A stretch of DNA of 64,000 nucleotides from JANNRA01 sp031401035 (GCA_031401035.1 JANNRA010000108.1:25866-89865), one strand, 5' to 3'. Shown: positions 1-11,910, counted from the first letter of the stretch. Notes: generated from the letters alone by a model not told the origin. Numbers and translations: made by a program.

Positions 1-1
1 C

Positions 2-1186
2 GGCGAGAACTACCATTGTGACTTCACCGCCTGGGACTATCAGCGCGGCCACGAGAGCGACCCCTGGCGGACGCGGCCGGACCCGAGTTGGCTGGGCGCG
101 CCGTCGTTCCATCGCGGTCACACGCCCTATGATGACTCGCGCGGCTGGTTTCGCGGCGAAGACGACTTTCCCGGCCCGCGGACGATGGCCGCGGCGGCAC
201 GCTGGCTCGAGCACGAGGCGCCGGCGCACGATCGCTTCCTGCTCTTCGTCGACGAGTTCGACCCGCACGAGCCGTTCGATACGCCGGAGCCGTGCGCGTC
301 GCTGTATGACCCGGATTGGCACGGGCCACACCTCATCTGGCCGCCGTACCTGCGCGGCGCCGTGGCGACTGGGGTGCTCTCACCGCGTCAGGCGCGCCAG
401 GTGCACGCCTGCTACGGCGCCAAGCTGACGATGATCGATGCATGGCTCGGGCGGGTCCTCGACGTGCTCGACCGGCAGGGATTGTGGGAGAGCACGGCGG
501 TCTTCCTGTGCACCGACCACGGCCACTATCTGGGCGAGAAGGACCTCTGGGGGAAACCGGCGGTACCGATCTACGAACCCCTCGGGCACATTCCGCTCCT
601 GGTGGCCTGGCCCGGGGTGGCGCCGCGAACAGAGGAGGCGTTGACCACCAGCGTCGATCTGGCGGCGACCCTGGCCGACCTGTTCGGGGTGCAGTTCGCA
701 CACCGCACGCACGGCTATTCGCTGCTGCCGCTCATCGCCGGCACGGCGACGCGGGTGCGCGACTGGGTGCTCTCGGGCGTCTGGGGTCGCGAGGTGCACC
801 TGATCAGCGACGGGCGCAAGTACGTCCGGGCGCCGGTCGGCGACAATGCGCCGCTTGGCTTGTGGTCGAATCGCTGGTCGACGATGCCGGTGCACGCGTT
901 GGCGACCGCGCGTATGCCGCGCCCCGACGAGCGGGCGACGCTGGCGCGCATGCCGGGGTCGTCTGTGCCGGTGATTTACCAACCGTTCGCGGCCGGCGAC
1001 GCGCTGCCGTTTTGGGCCTGGGGCGCCTTCGACGGCAACCACCTGTACGATCTGCGCGATGATCCGGGCGAGCAACGCAATCAGGTTGGCGGCGCGGCCG
1101 AACGCGCTGCCGCCGAGGCGCCGCGCGCCGCCCTGCAGACGGTCGAGGCGCCGCCCGAGCAGTTGGCGCGGCTCGGCCTGGCGTGA
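2..1186 (+). CDS. Sulfatase family hydrolase, 5' end missing
   Basis: The frame is open from the left edge, so the true start lies outside the window and 394 C-terminal residues are visible. The protein belongs to the alkaline phosphatase/sulfatase superfamily, which hydrolyses sulfate (or phosphate) esters with a metal-bound formylglycine nucleophile. The conserved core segment CTDHGHYLGEKDLWGKP is present, as is an upstream FVDEFDPHEPFDTP stretch typical of the sulfatase fold. The nucleophile Cys/Ser motif must lie in the missing N-terminal part, so activity cannot be judged. The next gene starts 14 bases after the stop codon on the same strand. The substrate is unknown. Confidence 0.85.
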   Translation, partial: GENYHCDFTAWDYQRGHESDPWRTRPDPSWLGAPSFHRGHTPYDDSRGWFRGEDDFPGPRTMAAAARWLEHEAPAHDRFLLFVDEFDPHEPFDTPEPCASLYDPDWHGPHLIWPPYLRGAVATGVLSPRQARQVHACYGAKLTMIDAWLGRVLDVLDRQGLWESTAVFLCTDHGHYLGEKDLWGKPAVPIYEPLGHIPLLVAWPGVAPRTEEALTTSVDLAATLADLFGVQFAHRTHGYSLLPLIAGTATRVRDWVLSGVWGREVHLISDGRKYVRAPVGDNAPLGLWSNRWSTMPVHALATARMPRPDERATLARMPGSSVPVIYQPFAAGDALPFWAWGAFDGNHLYDLRDDPGEQRNQVGGAAERAAAEAPRAALQTVEAPPEQLARLGLA

Positions 1187-1200
1187 GGGGAGGGGAGTCG

Positions 1201-2055
1201 ATGCACATCGGCGTGCCGTTGTTCATGTTGCGGCCGGAGCAGCTGGCGCCTGTCGCCCAGCGCGCCGAGGGGCTCGGCTTCGAGTCCGTCTGGGTCGCTG
1301 AGCATCTGGTCTTCCCGACGCAGATTCGCAGCCGCTATCCGTACGCGAAGGAAGGCGTGCCGCCGATCAACCCGGCGACGCCGCTGCTCGACCCGTTGCT
1401 GGCGCTGATGCAGGTGGCGGCGCTGACCGAGCGCATCCGTCTCGGAACCAACGTCTACATCCTGCCGCTGCGCCATCCGATCGCCGTCGCGCGCATGGTG
1501 ACGACGCTCGATGTGCTGTCGCGCGGACGGGTCAGCTTCGGCGTCGGCCTGGGATGGCTCGAGGAGGAGTTCGACGCGGTGGGCGTTGACTTCGCCACCC
1601 GCGCCGGACGCACGCGCGAGGCCATTCGCGCCCTGCGCGCCCTGTGGACCGAGGAGACGCCGTCGTTCGCCGGCCGCCACATCGCCTTTCCGCCCGTGCG
1701 CTTCGAGCCCAAGCCGGTCCAGCGCCCGCACCCGCCGATCCTCGTCGGTGGCGAGAGCGAGGCGGCGCTGCGCCGCGCCGCCGCCCTCGGCGATGGCTGG
1801 TACGGGGTCGGCCATACGCCCGAGAGCGCCGCCGCCCGGGTTGGTCGTCTGCGCGCCCTGCTCGCCGAGTACGGTCGTACCGCGCTGCCGTTCGACCTGA
1901 CGGTCAGCCACGGCGGCGGCGACCTGACCGCCGACGACGTGCGGCGCTACCAAGATGCCGGCATCACGCGCGTCGTCTCGCTGCCCTGGCGCCGTGCCCG
2001 TGAGGCCGAGGAAGGACTCGGCCGCCTGGCGGACAGGGTCCTGCGGACGGCCTGA
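1201..2055 (+). CDS. LLM-class flavin/F420-dependent oxidoreductase
   Basis: This 284-residue protein has the luciferase-like monooxygenase TIM barrel. It starts with an MHIGVPLFML-type strand, then VWVAEHLVFP, a LGTNVYILPLRHP segment, and GRVSFGVGLGWLEEEF, all features of the TIGR03619-like F420 subfamily. The ATG at 1201 is preferred over an in-frame GTG at 1183 because GGAGGGGAG at about 1188-1196 is placed as a ribosome-binding site. These enzymes use reduced F420 or FMN to act on small organic substrates in the cytoplasm. An F420 operon at 52.7-56.8 kb makes F420 a plausible cofactor here. The substrate cannot be told from sequence. Confidence 0.85.
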   Translation: MHIGVPLFMLRPEQLAPVAQRAEGLGFESVWVAEHLVFPTQIRSRYPYAKEGVPPINPATPLLDPLLALMQVAALTERIRLGTNVYILPLRHPIAVARMVTTLDVLSRGRVSFGVGLGWLEEEFDAVGVDFATRAGRTREAIRALRALWTEETPSFAGRHIAFPPVRFEPKPVQRPHPPILVGGESEAALRRAAALGDGWYGVGHTPESAAARVGRLRALLAEYGRTALPFDLTVSHGGGDLTADDVRRYQDAGITRVVSLPWRRAREAEEGLGRLADRVLRTA

Positions 2056-2119
2056 GCGAAGCCCGGCCGCGTCGGCGGTGATTTCCATCCGCCGCCATCT
2101 GTGTTCTTCTGAGACCGTC

Positions 2120-3121
2120 ATGTCCCTCGCCATCGGCCCCGTCACGCTCGCCCATCCGGTCCTGTCGGCACCCATTGCCGGCTTCACCGATCTCATCTTC
2201 CGCAACATCGTGCGCGAATTCGGCGGCTGCGGCCTGATCTACACCGAGATGGTCTCGGCTGGCGGCTGGGTGCAGGGGACGATGTCACCCGAACGACTCG
2301 ACGGCGTCGTCGAGGAAGCGCGGCCGCTGGGGGTGCAACTGTGGGACCGCGAGGAGGAGCCGCTCGAGGAGGCGGCGCGGCGCCTCGTCGATCTCGGTGT
2401 GACGGTGATCGACCTCAACTTCGGCTGCCCGAAGAAGCGCATCATGGGCACCCATTGCGCCGGCGCGGCGCTTCTGCGCGACCCGGCGACGGTCGGCCGC
2501 CTGGTGGCGGCGACGCGACGCGGCGCCGGGCGAGTGCCGGTGACGGCCAAGCTGCGCCTCGGCCCCTCCGTGCAGGCGCGCACGGCGCCGGCCGTCGCAC
2601 GCTGCGCCGAGGACAACGGCGCGGCGGCGATCACGGTGCATGGGCGGACCGCCGACGAGGGCTACGGTGTGCCGGCCAACCGCGCCATGATCGCCGAGGT
2701 GGTCGACGCCGTCCGCGTGCCGGTGATCGCTAACGGCGACATCCACGACGCGGCCTCGGCGGTCGCGACGTTGCGCGAGACCGGTGCCAGCGGGGTGATG
2801 GTGGCGCGCGCCGCGCTCACTCGGCCGTGGGTCTTCCGGCAGATTGCCGCCGCCCTGCGCGGCGAGGAAGTGCCGCCGGCGCCGAGCTACGCCGAGCAGC
2901 GCGCCCTGCTGTTGCGCCACCACGCGGACATGGTGGCGCGCGAGGGCGAGCGCTTCGGGACGATCGTCATGCGCAAGTTCGCCGTCCGCTACCTGACCGG
3001 CACGCCAGGCGCGCGCGTCTTCCGCGACCACATCTGCCGAACGGAGAACACCGCGCAGTTTCGCGAGGTGGTCGAGCGCTTCTTCCCGGAAGAGCCGCTT
3101 CCCACCGCCAGCGCCGCCTGA
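2120..3121 (+). CDS. dusB: tRNA-dihydrouridine synthase, DusB/NifR3 family
   Basis: This 333-residue FMN enzyme reduces uridine to dihydrouridine in tRNA. It opens with the family signature LAHPVLSAPIAGFTDLIFR and GLIYTEMVSAGGW. The NFGCPKKRIMG loop is followed by HCAGAALL, in which Cys near residue 113 is the likely catalytic cysteine. TAKLRLG, the HGRT segment and VIANGDIHDAASA (FMN phosphate binding) follow in order. The ATG at 2120 is chosen because family homology begins there, although the frame stays open further upstream. The family is identified firmly; the exact target uridine is not. Confidence 0.93.
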   Translation: MSLAIGPVTLAHPVLSAPIAGFTDLIFRNIVREFGGCGLIYTEMVSAGGWVQGTMSPERLDGVVEEARPLGVQLWDREEEPLEEAARRLVDLGVTVIDLNFGCPKKRIMGTHCAGAALLRDPATVGRLVAATRRGAGRVPVTAKLRLGPSVQARTAPAVARCAEDNGAAAITVHGRTADEGYGVPANRAMIAEVVDAVRVPVIANGDIHDAASAVATLRETGASGVMVARAALTRPWVFRQIAAALRGEEVPPAPSYAEQRALLLRHHADMVAREGERFGTIVMRKFAVRYLTGTPGARVFRDHICRTENTAQFREVVERFFPEEPLPTASAA

Positions 3122-3202
3122 GCGGCGCGACCCGGGCGTCGTCGACACGACGCGACCGCGACGAACGGGGAGGGCGGAGCTTGCTGCCGAGCCGCGGCCG
3201 CG

Positions 3203-4204
3203 TTAGCGCGGTGCGATCTCGCGCAGGAACATTTCGGTCATCTCTGCCGGCATGCCGGTGGGCAGATTGACCAGGGCGAGGTCGACGCCGTGGCGATGCC
3301 ATTCCTGCAGCTGCTCGCGGCAGTGCGCGCCAGGGCCGCAGATGGCGATAGCGTCGATGAGTGCGTCGCTGACCGCCGCCGTCGCCTCGCGCCGGCGTCC
3401 GCTGTTGTACAGCTCGCGCACCGTGTCGGCGGTCTCCTGAAACCCGTAGCGGCAGAACATGGCGTGGTAGTAGGTGCCCATACCGCCGATGTAGAAGGCC
3501 ACCAGTGGCTTGATCATCGCCCGCGCCGCCGTGACATCGTCGAGCGGTACGACCCCGACGAAGGGCGCCACGGTGATCGCCTGCCCAGTCCGCCCGGCGG
3601 CGGCGGCACCGGCCTGCAGCATGGCGACGCCGTCGCGGAGCTGGCGATACGGCCAGAACGTCGGCAGCCAGCCATCGGCGACGGCGCCGATCTCGCGGAT
3701 CGCCTTCTCCTGCAGCGAGGCGACGAAGACCGGGATAGTCGGCCGCAGCGGCGTCATCTCCAGGCGGAACTGGCGGGCGTCGAAAAGGGTACTCATCTCC
3801 GGCGACAGGCGCTCGCCGCGCCACAGCGCACGCAGGATGCCGATCGTTTCGCGCAGGCGCGTCAGCGGCTTCTCGTAAGGCACGCCGTGGAAGTTCTCGA
3901 TGACCAGCTTGCCGCTGGTGCCGAGTCCGATGATGGCGCGACCCTCGGAAATCTCGTCGAGAGTCGCGGCGCTCATCGCCAGCAGGCCGGCCGAGCGACT
4001 GAAGACATTGGCGATGCCCGTCGCCAATTTTATGCGCGAGGTCGCCAGGGCGATCTCGGTAAGCAACTGGAACTGTTCGTAGGCCCACGCCTCGGGAATC
4101 CAGATCGAGTCGTAGCCGAGGTCCTCCGCCACCTGGGCGGCGCGGATGACGGCCTTGCGGTCGTAATTCTTCCAGAAAGGGACGATGCCCTGCTTCAACG
4201 CCAT
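3203..4204 (-). CDS. LLM-class flavin-dependent oxidoreductase
   Basis: This 333-residue luciferase-like barrel protein has IWIPEAWAYEQFQLL, IKLATGIANVFSRSAGLLAMSAATLDEISEGRAIIGLG (residues about 65-110) and a C-terminal GVVPLDDVTAARAMIKPL region. This architecture matches F420-dependent methylenetetrahydromethanopterin-reductase-like LLM proteins. The ATG at 4204 begins MALKQGIVPFW; the longer upstream reading is low-complexity and lacks homology. The gene is divergent from the GH84-like gene at 4329, with a 124-base shared upstream region. It is a different subfamily from the LLM gene at 1201. The substrate is unknown. Confidence 0.85.
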   Translation of the reverse strand: MALKQGIVPFWKNYDRKAVIRAAQVAEDLGYDSIWIPEAWAYEQFQLLTEIALATSRIKLATGIANVFSRSAGLLAMSAATLDEISEGRAIIGLGTSGKLVIENFHGVPYEKPLTRLRETIGILRALWRGERLSPEMSTLFDARQFRLEMTPLRPTIPVFVASLQEKAIREIGAVADGWLPTFWPYRQLRDGVAMLQAGAAAAGRTGQAITVAPFVGVVPLDDVTAARAMIKPLVAFYIGGMGTYYHAMFCRYGFQETADTVRELYNSGRRREATAAVSDALIDAIAICGPGAHCREQLQEWHRHGVDLALVNLPTGMPAEMTEMFLREIAPR

Positions 4205-4328
4205 GCGTGTGCTCCCTGCCGGTTCGCTGGCGGCATCTCGACCAGGCGGGGTCGGGAAGTCAACTCGCGCTGCGGACGCTCGCGTCACGGCTTTGAGATC
4301 GGGCGGCGGACGCGCTACGGGCCGGCGC

Positions 4329-5774
4329 ATGCATAGCGACGGATTCGCACATCGCGGCGTCATCGAGGGCTACTACGGTCCGCCGTACTCGCACGCCGAG
4401 CGCCTGTGGCTGATCGAACGCATGGGCGCCTGGGGCATGAATCGCTACATCTACGCCCCCAAGGACGATCCGCTGCATCGCGCTGAGTGGCGGGCACCCT
4501 ACGGCGCGGCGGCGCTGCGCGAGTTCGCCGAGCTGGTCGAACGCGGCGCGGCGGTCGGCGTCGATGTCGGCTTCGCGATCTCGCCGGGCCTGACCATCGA
4601 GTATGGCTCGGCGGACGATATCCGTGCCCTGCAGGCCAAGTTTCGCAGCTTCAAGGCCCTTGGCGCGCGCCTGTTCTCTCTCGCCCTCGACGACGTGCCG
4701 ACCTCGCTCCTGCACGCCGGCGACGAGGCTCGTTTCGGTTCACTGGCGGACGCCCACGTGGCGCTCACCCACGCGGTGGCCGAATCCCTCGGCGACGCGC
4801 TGCTGTGGATGGTGCCGACCGACTACGTCGGGACCGAACCGACGGCGTATCTCGAGACGCTCGGAACGGGCCTGGACCCGGCCATCGAAGTCGGCTGGAC
4901 CGGTCGTACCGTCCTGAGCCCGACGATCACCGCCGCCGAGGCGGCGGCGCGGGCGGCAACCCTGCGTCGCAAGCTCTTGGTCTGGGACAACGTCCCGGTC
5001 ACCGACGGCCCGATGCGGCCGATGCTGCACCTCGGTCCCTATGCCGGCCGCGCGGTGGAGCTGACCGCGCACGTCAGCGGCTTCATGCTGAATCCGATGG
5101 TGCAGGCGCACGCCTCCGGCATGGCGATCGCCACGGCGGCGGCGTTCCTGCGCGATCCGCGTGGCTACGATGCCGAGGAAGCCTGGGTGGCGGCGCTGGC
5201 CGAGCTCGGCGCCGGAGCCGCCGAGGCCTTCGCCCTGTTTGCCGCAGCACACCGGTTCTCGCCTTCGCATCCCGACGATCGCGATCGCGCCCTCGAGGCG
5301 CTGGTGAGCGCGGCCCGCCAGGCGCTGACGGTGGGGCAGGGCGCGGCGGCGGCGGTGATGGCGCTGCAGGAGGCCCTGCGCCAACGCGTCGACGCGGCCG
5401 AGACGCTGCGCGCCGGACTGGACGACCGCGAGCTGGTTGGCGAGATCGAGCCCTGGTTGATTTCGCATCGCGCCGAGAGCGAGCGCATGCTGGCCGCCGC
5501 CGATCTCCTCGAAGTGTTCAGCGCCGAGGCCGCGCCGATGCAGCGCGTCTTCGCCTTCTTCCGCCTCGAGGGCATGCTGACGCGCATCGTCCCGGTGGCC
5601 ACCGCCAGCTACGGCCCGCGCCGCGTCCTCTATCCGCAACTCACCGCCATGCGCGACGATCGCGCCGGCTTCGGAGCCGACCAGTCGTTGTTCGTCGATC
5701 GCTGCCTGGCCGACGAATTGGTGCGCTTCGCCGAAGCGATCGCGCTGGCGCAGCTGACTTCCTCTCCCGCATGA
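4329..5774 (+). CDS. GH84-like beta-N-acetylglucosaminidase domain protein
   Basis: This 481-residue protein matches the NAGidase (hyalurononglucosaminidase/O-GlcNAcase, GH84) catalytic domain. It has GVIEGYYGPPYSHAERL (residues 10-26), YIYAPKDDPLHR (40-51) and the catalytic aspartate pair in FSLALDDVP (Asp121-Asp122). No signal peptide is visible, so it is predicted cytoplasmic. Family members remove N-acetylglucosamine by substrate-assisted catalysis. The C-terminal half (from about residue 300) is helical, alanine-rich and less recognisable. No neighbouring amino-sugar gene indicates a pathway. Its start at 4329 is the last ATG before the homologous region. Confidence 0.85.
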   Translation: MHSDGFAHRGVIEGYYGPPYSHAERLWLIERMGAWGMNRYIYAPKDDPLHRAEWRAPYGAAALREFAELVERGAAVGVDVGFAISPGLTIEYGSADDIRALQAKFRSFKALGARLFSLALDDVPTSLLHAGDEARFGSLADAHVALTHAVAESLGDALLWMVPTDYVGTEPTAYLETLGTGLDPAIEVGWTGRTVLSPTITAAEAAARAATLRRKLLVWDNVPVTDGPMRPMLHLGPYAGRAVELTAHVSGFMLNPMVQAHASGMAIATAAAFLRDPRGYDAEEAWVAALAELGAGAAEAFALFAAAHRFSPSHPDDRDRALEALVSAARQALTVGQGAAAAVMALQEALRQRVDAAETLRAGLDDRELVGEIEPWLISHRAESERMLAAADLLEVFSAEAAPMQRVFAFFRLEGMLTRIVPVATASYGPRRVLYPQLTAMRDDRAGFGADQSLFVDRCLADELVRFAEAIALAQLTSSPA

Positions 5775-5792
5775 CTTGGGGGAGAGGCAGGC

Positions 5793-6809
5793 CTACCCCA
5801 TCGGGTAGCGGATCTCGCGCGAGACCTCGTCGCAGGCCTTGCGCACGTCGGCGGGCAGCGTCACCTCGGCGGCGGCCAGGGTGGCGGTGAGCTGCGCCGG
5901 CGCCGTGGCGCCGATGATCGTCGCGCCGACGAAGTCGTGCGCCAGCGACCAGGCGACGGCCAGGGTCCCCACTGCCAGGCCGGCCTCGGCGGCGATATGC
6001 ATGTAGCGCGCGGTGGCAGCCAGCGTGCCCTCGTTGACGAAGCGTCGGGTCATGCTCTGTGCGCGCGGCGACCCGCCGGCGTAGAACGTGAACCGCGCTC
6101 CGGCCGGCTGCGCGCCGTCCTGATACTTCCCCGACAGCACGCCGCCGGCGAGCGGGCTGTACGGCAGCAGGCTGACCGACTCGCGTCGGCAGACCTCGGC
6201 CAATTCGTCTTCGAAGCGGCGGTGCAGGAGGCTGAAGTTGTTCTGGATCGTCTCGTAGCGGGCGATGCCGCGGAGGTCGCTGGCCCACAGGCTCTTGGTC
6301 AGGCCGTAGGCGGTTTCGTTACTGCAGCCGGCGTAGCGGAGTTTGCCGGCCTCGATCAGGCGCGTCAGCGCCTCCAGCGTCTCGTCGATCGGGACGCCAC
6401 GGTCGGGCCAGTGGGTCTGGTAGAGGTCGATGTAGTCAGTGCCGAGGCGCCGCAGGCTGGCCTCGACGGCGCGCGCGATGTGGTGGCGGTCGAGGGCGGT
6501 GTGGTTCTCGCGCACCGGGGCGACGAACCAGCCGGAGCCCGGGCCGGCGACCTTGGTCGCGACGATGACGCCATCGCGGGGTTTGTCGGCCAGCCACCGC
6601 CCGACGATCTCCTCGCTGCGGCCGGCGTAGCGGACGTCGGGCGGCACCGGGTAGATCTCGGCAACATCGAGGAAGTCGACGCCCGCCTCCCAGGCGCGAT
6701 CGAGGATGGCATGACTGGTCGGTTCGTCGGCCTGGTTGCCGAAGGTCATGGTGCCGAGGCAGATTTCGGAGACAACGAGGCCGGTACGGCCGAGACGGCG
6801 CTGCTTCAT
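5793..6809 (-). CDS. Aldo/keto reductase
   Basis: This 338-residue NADPH-dependent reductase has the (beta/alpha)8 AKR fold. The catalytic tetrad is visible: Asp48 and Tyr53 in FLDVAEIYP, Lys86 in VATKV and His133 in LYQTHWPD. The N-terminal MKQRRLGRTGLVVSEICLGTM is typical of the Tas/YghZ-like subgroup, as is the long PPDVRYAGRSEEIVGRWL loop. The start at 6809 is the first position with homology. It ends 18 bases from the convergent GH84-like gene and is divergent from clpS. The physiological substrate is unknown; members reduce aldehydes, ketones and sugars. Confidence 0.92.
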   Translation of the reverse strand: MKQRRLGRTGLVVSEICLGTMTFGNQADEPTSHAILDRAWEAGVDFLDVAEIYPVPPDVRYAGRSEEIVGRWLADKPRDGVIVATKVAGPGSGWFVAPVRENHTALDRHHIARAVEASLRRLGTDYIDLYQTHWPDRGVPIDETLEALTRLIEAGKLRYAGCSNETAYGLTKSLWASDLRGIARYETIQNNFSLLHRRFEDELAEVCRRESVSLLPYSPLAGGVLSGKYQDGAQPAGARFTFYAGGSPRAQSMTRRFVNEGTLAATARYMHIAAEAGLAVGTLAVAWSLAHDFVGATIIGATAPAQLTATLAAAEVTLPADVRKACDEVSREIRYPMG

Positions 6810-6925
6810 GGCGCCGGAGCATACCGATGCGGCGCGAATCCTCAACTGCAGAGGGCCGTCGCACAGCCGTTGCATTTCCGGTACGTTTTGCTCGCTATGG
6901 ACAAAACCCCGGGGGGGAAGAGGCG

Positions 6926-7243
6926 ATGAGCGACGGACCGACGCAGGATCGCGAGCACGGCGTGCTCACCGAGAGCGAGAAGCAGCTCAAGGTGCCGGCC
7001 ATGTTCAAGGTCCTGCTGCACAATGACGACTACACGACCATGGAGTTCGTCGTCGAGGTGCTGCAGACGGTCTTCCGCCGCACGGTCGCCGAGGCGACGC
7101 AGATCATGCTGCACATTCATCGCAGCGGTATCGGCGTCGCCGGGGTTTACACGCACGAGGTGGCGGAGACCAAAGTGGCCATTGTGGAGGGCATGGCCCG
7201 CACGCACGAATTCCCGCTCATGTGCACCATGGAAGAGGCCTGA
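6926..7243 (+). CDS. clpS: ATP-dependent Clp protease adaptor ClpS
   Basis: This 105-residue adaptor delivers N-degron substrates to the ClpA unfoldase. The core FKVLLHNDDYTTMEFVVEVL and the MLHIHRSGIGVAGVYTHEVAE region, which form the N-end-binding pocket, are fully present. The N-terminal 20 residues are the usual flexible extension. The ATG at 6926 is chosen over upstream in-frame codons because a GGGGGGAAGAGG tract precedes it and homology begins there. clpA follows 24 bases downstream, so the two are almost certainly co-transcribed. No clpP is in the window. Confidence 0.96.
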   Translation: MSDGPTQDREHGVLTESEKQLKVPAMFKVLLHNDDYTTMEFVVEVLQTVFRRTVAEATQIMLHIHRSGIGVAGVYTHEVAETKVAIVEGMARTHEFPLMCTMEEA

Positions 7244-7267
7244 GGCCGGAAAGGTGGTGGCACCGAC

Positions 7268-9625
<2,358 letters not shown>

Positions 9626-10346
9626 CGACCCGCTGCGACGGAATGCCCATCCGATGGCCAGGGAGACGACGAAGACGCTGGCCAGCAGGTTGGGCAGTCC
9701 GTAGCCGGCGTGGCTGAGGGCGAAGAGCACGCTCGAGGTCAGCCAGCCGACGCGCGGTTGCAGGAAGGCGCGATAGAAGAACTCTTCCACCGTCATGGCG
9801 ACGGCGATGACGACGAGCTTTCTCCACAGCGGCAGCTCGGCCAACCACAGCAGCAGTTCCGGGATCTCGATCCCCGCCGCGCCGCCCCCGGGGTGCCAGC
9901 CGACGGCGGCCAGCAGGGCCGTGACGATGGCGCTGGCGACGAGGGCGAGGATCCACGCCGCGGCGCCGACGCGCAGACCGAACAGCACGTCGACCAGAGA
10001 CACCGCCTCGAGGCGCAGGAAGCGCGTCAGCGGCTGCGGCCAGGCGAGGCTCCACCAGGCCCAGAGGAACGCCAGCAGCAACAGGTGACCGATGAAGAGG
10101 GTGGGGAACCACAGGGTGGCGGTGTCGACGTCGGCCGCGGCGCCCGGTGCCACGGTGGGGTAGAAAACCGTCGCGACGAGCACGACGAAGAAGGCCAGCA
10201 GTGCCAGCAGCCAGGGCCGGGCGCCACCGAATTCCTCGCGCATGGCGCGCAGCCGGTGGTTGGCGGCGAGCAGGGCGACGAAGGCGGCGGCGAGCGCCCC
10301 CGCCACGATCGGTTGCCAATAGTGCGACGGGATCAAGACGCAGGGA

Positions 10347-11477
10347 TCAGATCGTCAGGATGTGGATGGTACACGCCGAGCCGAGGCCGATGACGTGCGC
10401 CATGCCGACTCTGGCGTCCGCAACCTGGCGGGCGCCGGCGGCGCCGCGCAGGTGGGTGGTCAGCTCGAAAATGTTGGCGACGCCGGTGGCGCCGAGCGGG
10501 TGTCCCTTCGACAGCAGCCCACCGCTGACGTTGACCGGCAGGCGGCCGCCGTCCTCGAACCAGCCCTCGTCGACGGCGCGCCCGGCCTCGCCCTCGGCGC
10601 ACAGGCCGAGGTTCTCGTAGTGCAGCAGTTCGGCGGTGGCGAAGCAGTCGTGCAGTTCGACCAGGTCGAGGTCGTCGGGGCCGATGCCGGCGCGCTCGTA
10701 GGCGAGGCGCGCGGCGTTTCGCGTCAGCGTGCTCACGTCGGGCATGGTCAGGTCGCGCGGCGTCCACGGATCCGAGGTCAGCACCGAGCAGGCGACACGC
10801 ACCGGCTTGGCGCCGTACTTCTTCAACATGTCCGCCGAGCCGACGATCGCCGCCGCGGCGCCGTCGCCGGTGGGGCAGCACATGTAGAGGGTGTTCGGGT
10901 AGGCGACCATGCGTGCCTGCAACACCTCCTCGAGCGTCACCTCGACCTGGTACTGCGAGAGCGGGTTGCGCACCGAGTGGCGGTGGTTCTTGACCGCGAT
11001 GCGGGCGAAGTGCTCGGCCGTCGTGCCGAACTGGCGCATGTGTTCGACCCCTGCCATGCCAAACACCGCCGGCATCAGGCCGCTGCCGAGGATCCCTTCG
11101 ACGCTCTCGCCGCGCGCTCCGCCGCCGAGCAGGCCGGCCTTGCCCATCTGTTCCGAGCCCACCGCCATGGCGATCTCGAACTCGCCCGAAGCGACGGCGA
11201 CGTACGCCTCGCGAAACGCCGTCGACCCGGTGGCGCAGGCATTCGCCACGTTGACCACCGGAATGCCGGTCTGGCCGATCTGCTGCAGCAGGCGCTGGCC
11301 GATCATGTTGCCCGCCTGCAGCAGGTTGCCGGAGGCGAGGAACTCGATGTCGGCGATCGTCATGCCGGCGTCGGTGAGCGCCAACAGCGCCGCGTCGGCG
11401 GCGAGCTCGTGCACATCGCGGTCGGGGTAGCGGCCGAAGCGGATCATGCTCACGCCAAGGATGTACACGTCGCGCAT
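10347..11477 (-). CDS. Thiolase-family acyl-CoA acyltransferase (SCP-x-like)
   Basis: This 376-residue protein is of the lipid-transfer-protein/SCP-x thiolase type. The acyl-binding nucleophile Cys81 sits in NVANACATGSTAF. ELHDCFA and GGLLSKGHPLGATG supply the other active-site residues. This subgroup normally pairs with a DUF35 OB-fold/zinc-ribbon protein, and one lies directly upstream on the same strand, 19 bases away. Such pairs act in degradation of sterol or other branched acyl chains, or in retro-aldol or Claisen-type steps. The actual substrate here is inference. Confidence 0.9.
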   Translation of the reverse strand: MRDVYILGVSMIRFGRYPDRDVHELAADAALLALTDAGMTIADIEFLASGNLLQAGNMIGQRLLQQIGQTGIPVVNVANACATGSTAFREAYVAVASGEFEIAMAVGSEQMGKAGLLGGGARGESVEGILGSGLMPAVFGMAGVEHMRQFGTTAEHFARIAVKNHRHSVRNPLSQYQVEVTLEEVLQARMVAYPNTLYMCCPTGDGAAAAIVGSADMLKKYGAKPVRVACSVLTSDPWTPRDLTMPDVSTLTRNAARLAYERAGIGPDDLDLVELHDCFATAELLHYENLGLCAEGEAGRAVDEGWFEDGGRLPVNVSGGLLSKGHPLGATGVANIFELTTHLRGAAGARQVADARVGMAHVIGLGSACTIHILTI

Positions 11478-11496
11478 TGGCTCTCCCGCCGGTGTC

Positions 11497-11910
11497 TCAG
11501 CGATCCGGGGTGAAGAAGAACGCGATCACCGCGCGGCCCTCTTTGTCGGTGCGCACCGGGCGCGTGATCATCTTCACCGGCATGCCGAATGGCAGCGCGG
11601 CCGGGTCGGGCGGCACATCGACCAGGGTACAGCGGACGGCGACGCCATCGGGCAGATCGACGATTGCCGCGACGTACGGGACCGGGATGCCCGGCGCCGA
11701 CTGGTGCACGATCGAGTACACCCAGAGGGCGCCGCGATCGGCGAGGCGTAGCGGCGCGAGGCGCTTCGCCGCGCCGCACTTGGCGCAGGCGACGCGCCCG
11801 CTGCGCACATACGTGGCGCCACACTCCGCGCAGCGCAGGCCGGCGAGGTACGGCGGCTCGTCGAGCACCAGAAAGGGAACAATCGGGCGCTGCCCCGGGG
11901 TGGTACTCAC
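11497..11910 (-). CDS. DUF35 zinc-ribbon/OB-fold acyl-CoA-associated protein
   Basis: This 137-residue protein has the rubredoxin-like zinc ribbon CAEC-x11-CAKC (Cys27, Cys30, Cys42, Cys45). An OB-fold half follows with YSIVHQSAPGIPVPYVAAIVDL and MPVKMI. It begins at a GTG (11910), where MSTTPGQRP opens the family homology; the frame extends upstream but is not homologous. DUF35 proteins form complexes with SCP-x-like thiolases, and the thiolase gene follows immediately. The pair probably forms one functional complex in CoA-ester metabolism. Confidence 0.9.
   Translation of the reverse strand: MSTTPGQRPIVPFLVLDEPPYLAGLRCAECGATYVRSGRVACAKCGAAKRLAPLRLADRGALWVYSIVHQSAPGIPVPYVAAIVDLPDGVAVRCTLVDVPPDPAALPFGMPVKMITRPVRTDKEGRAVIAFFFTPDR

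Noticed and set aside
9710..10393. A plus-strand frame of 227 codons across the CPBP gene
   Set aside because: It is antisense to a membrane protease gene with intact motifs, and its composition (Gln, Gly, Arg rich) is typical of GC-driven frames.
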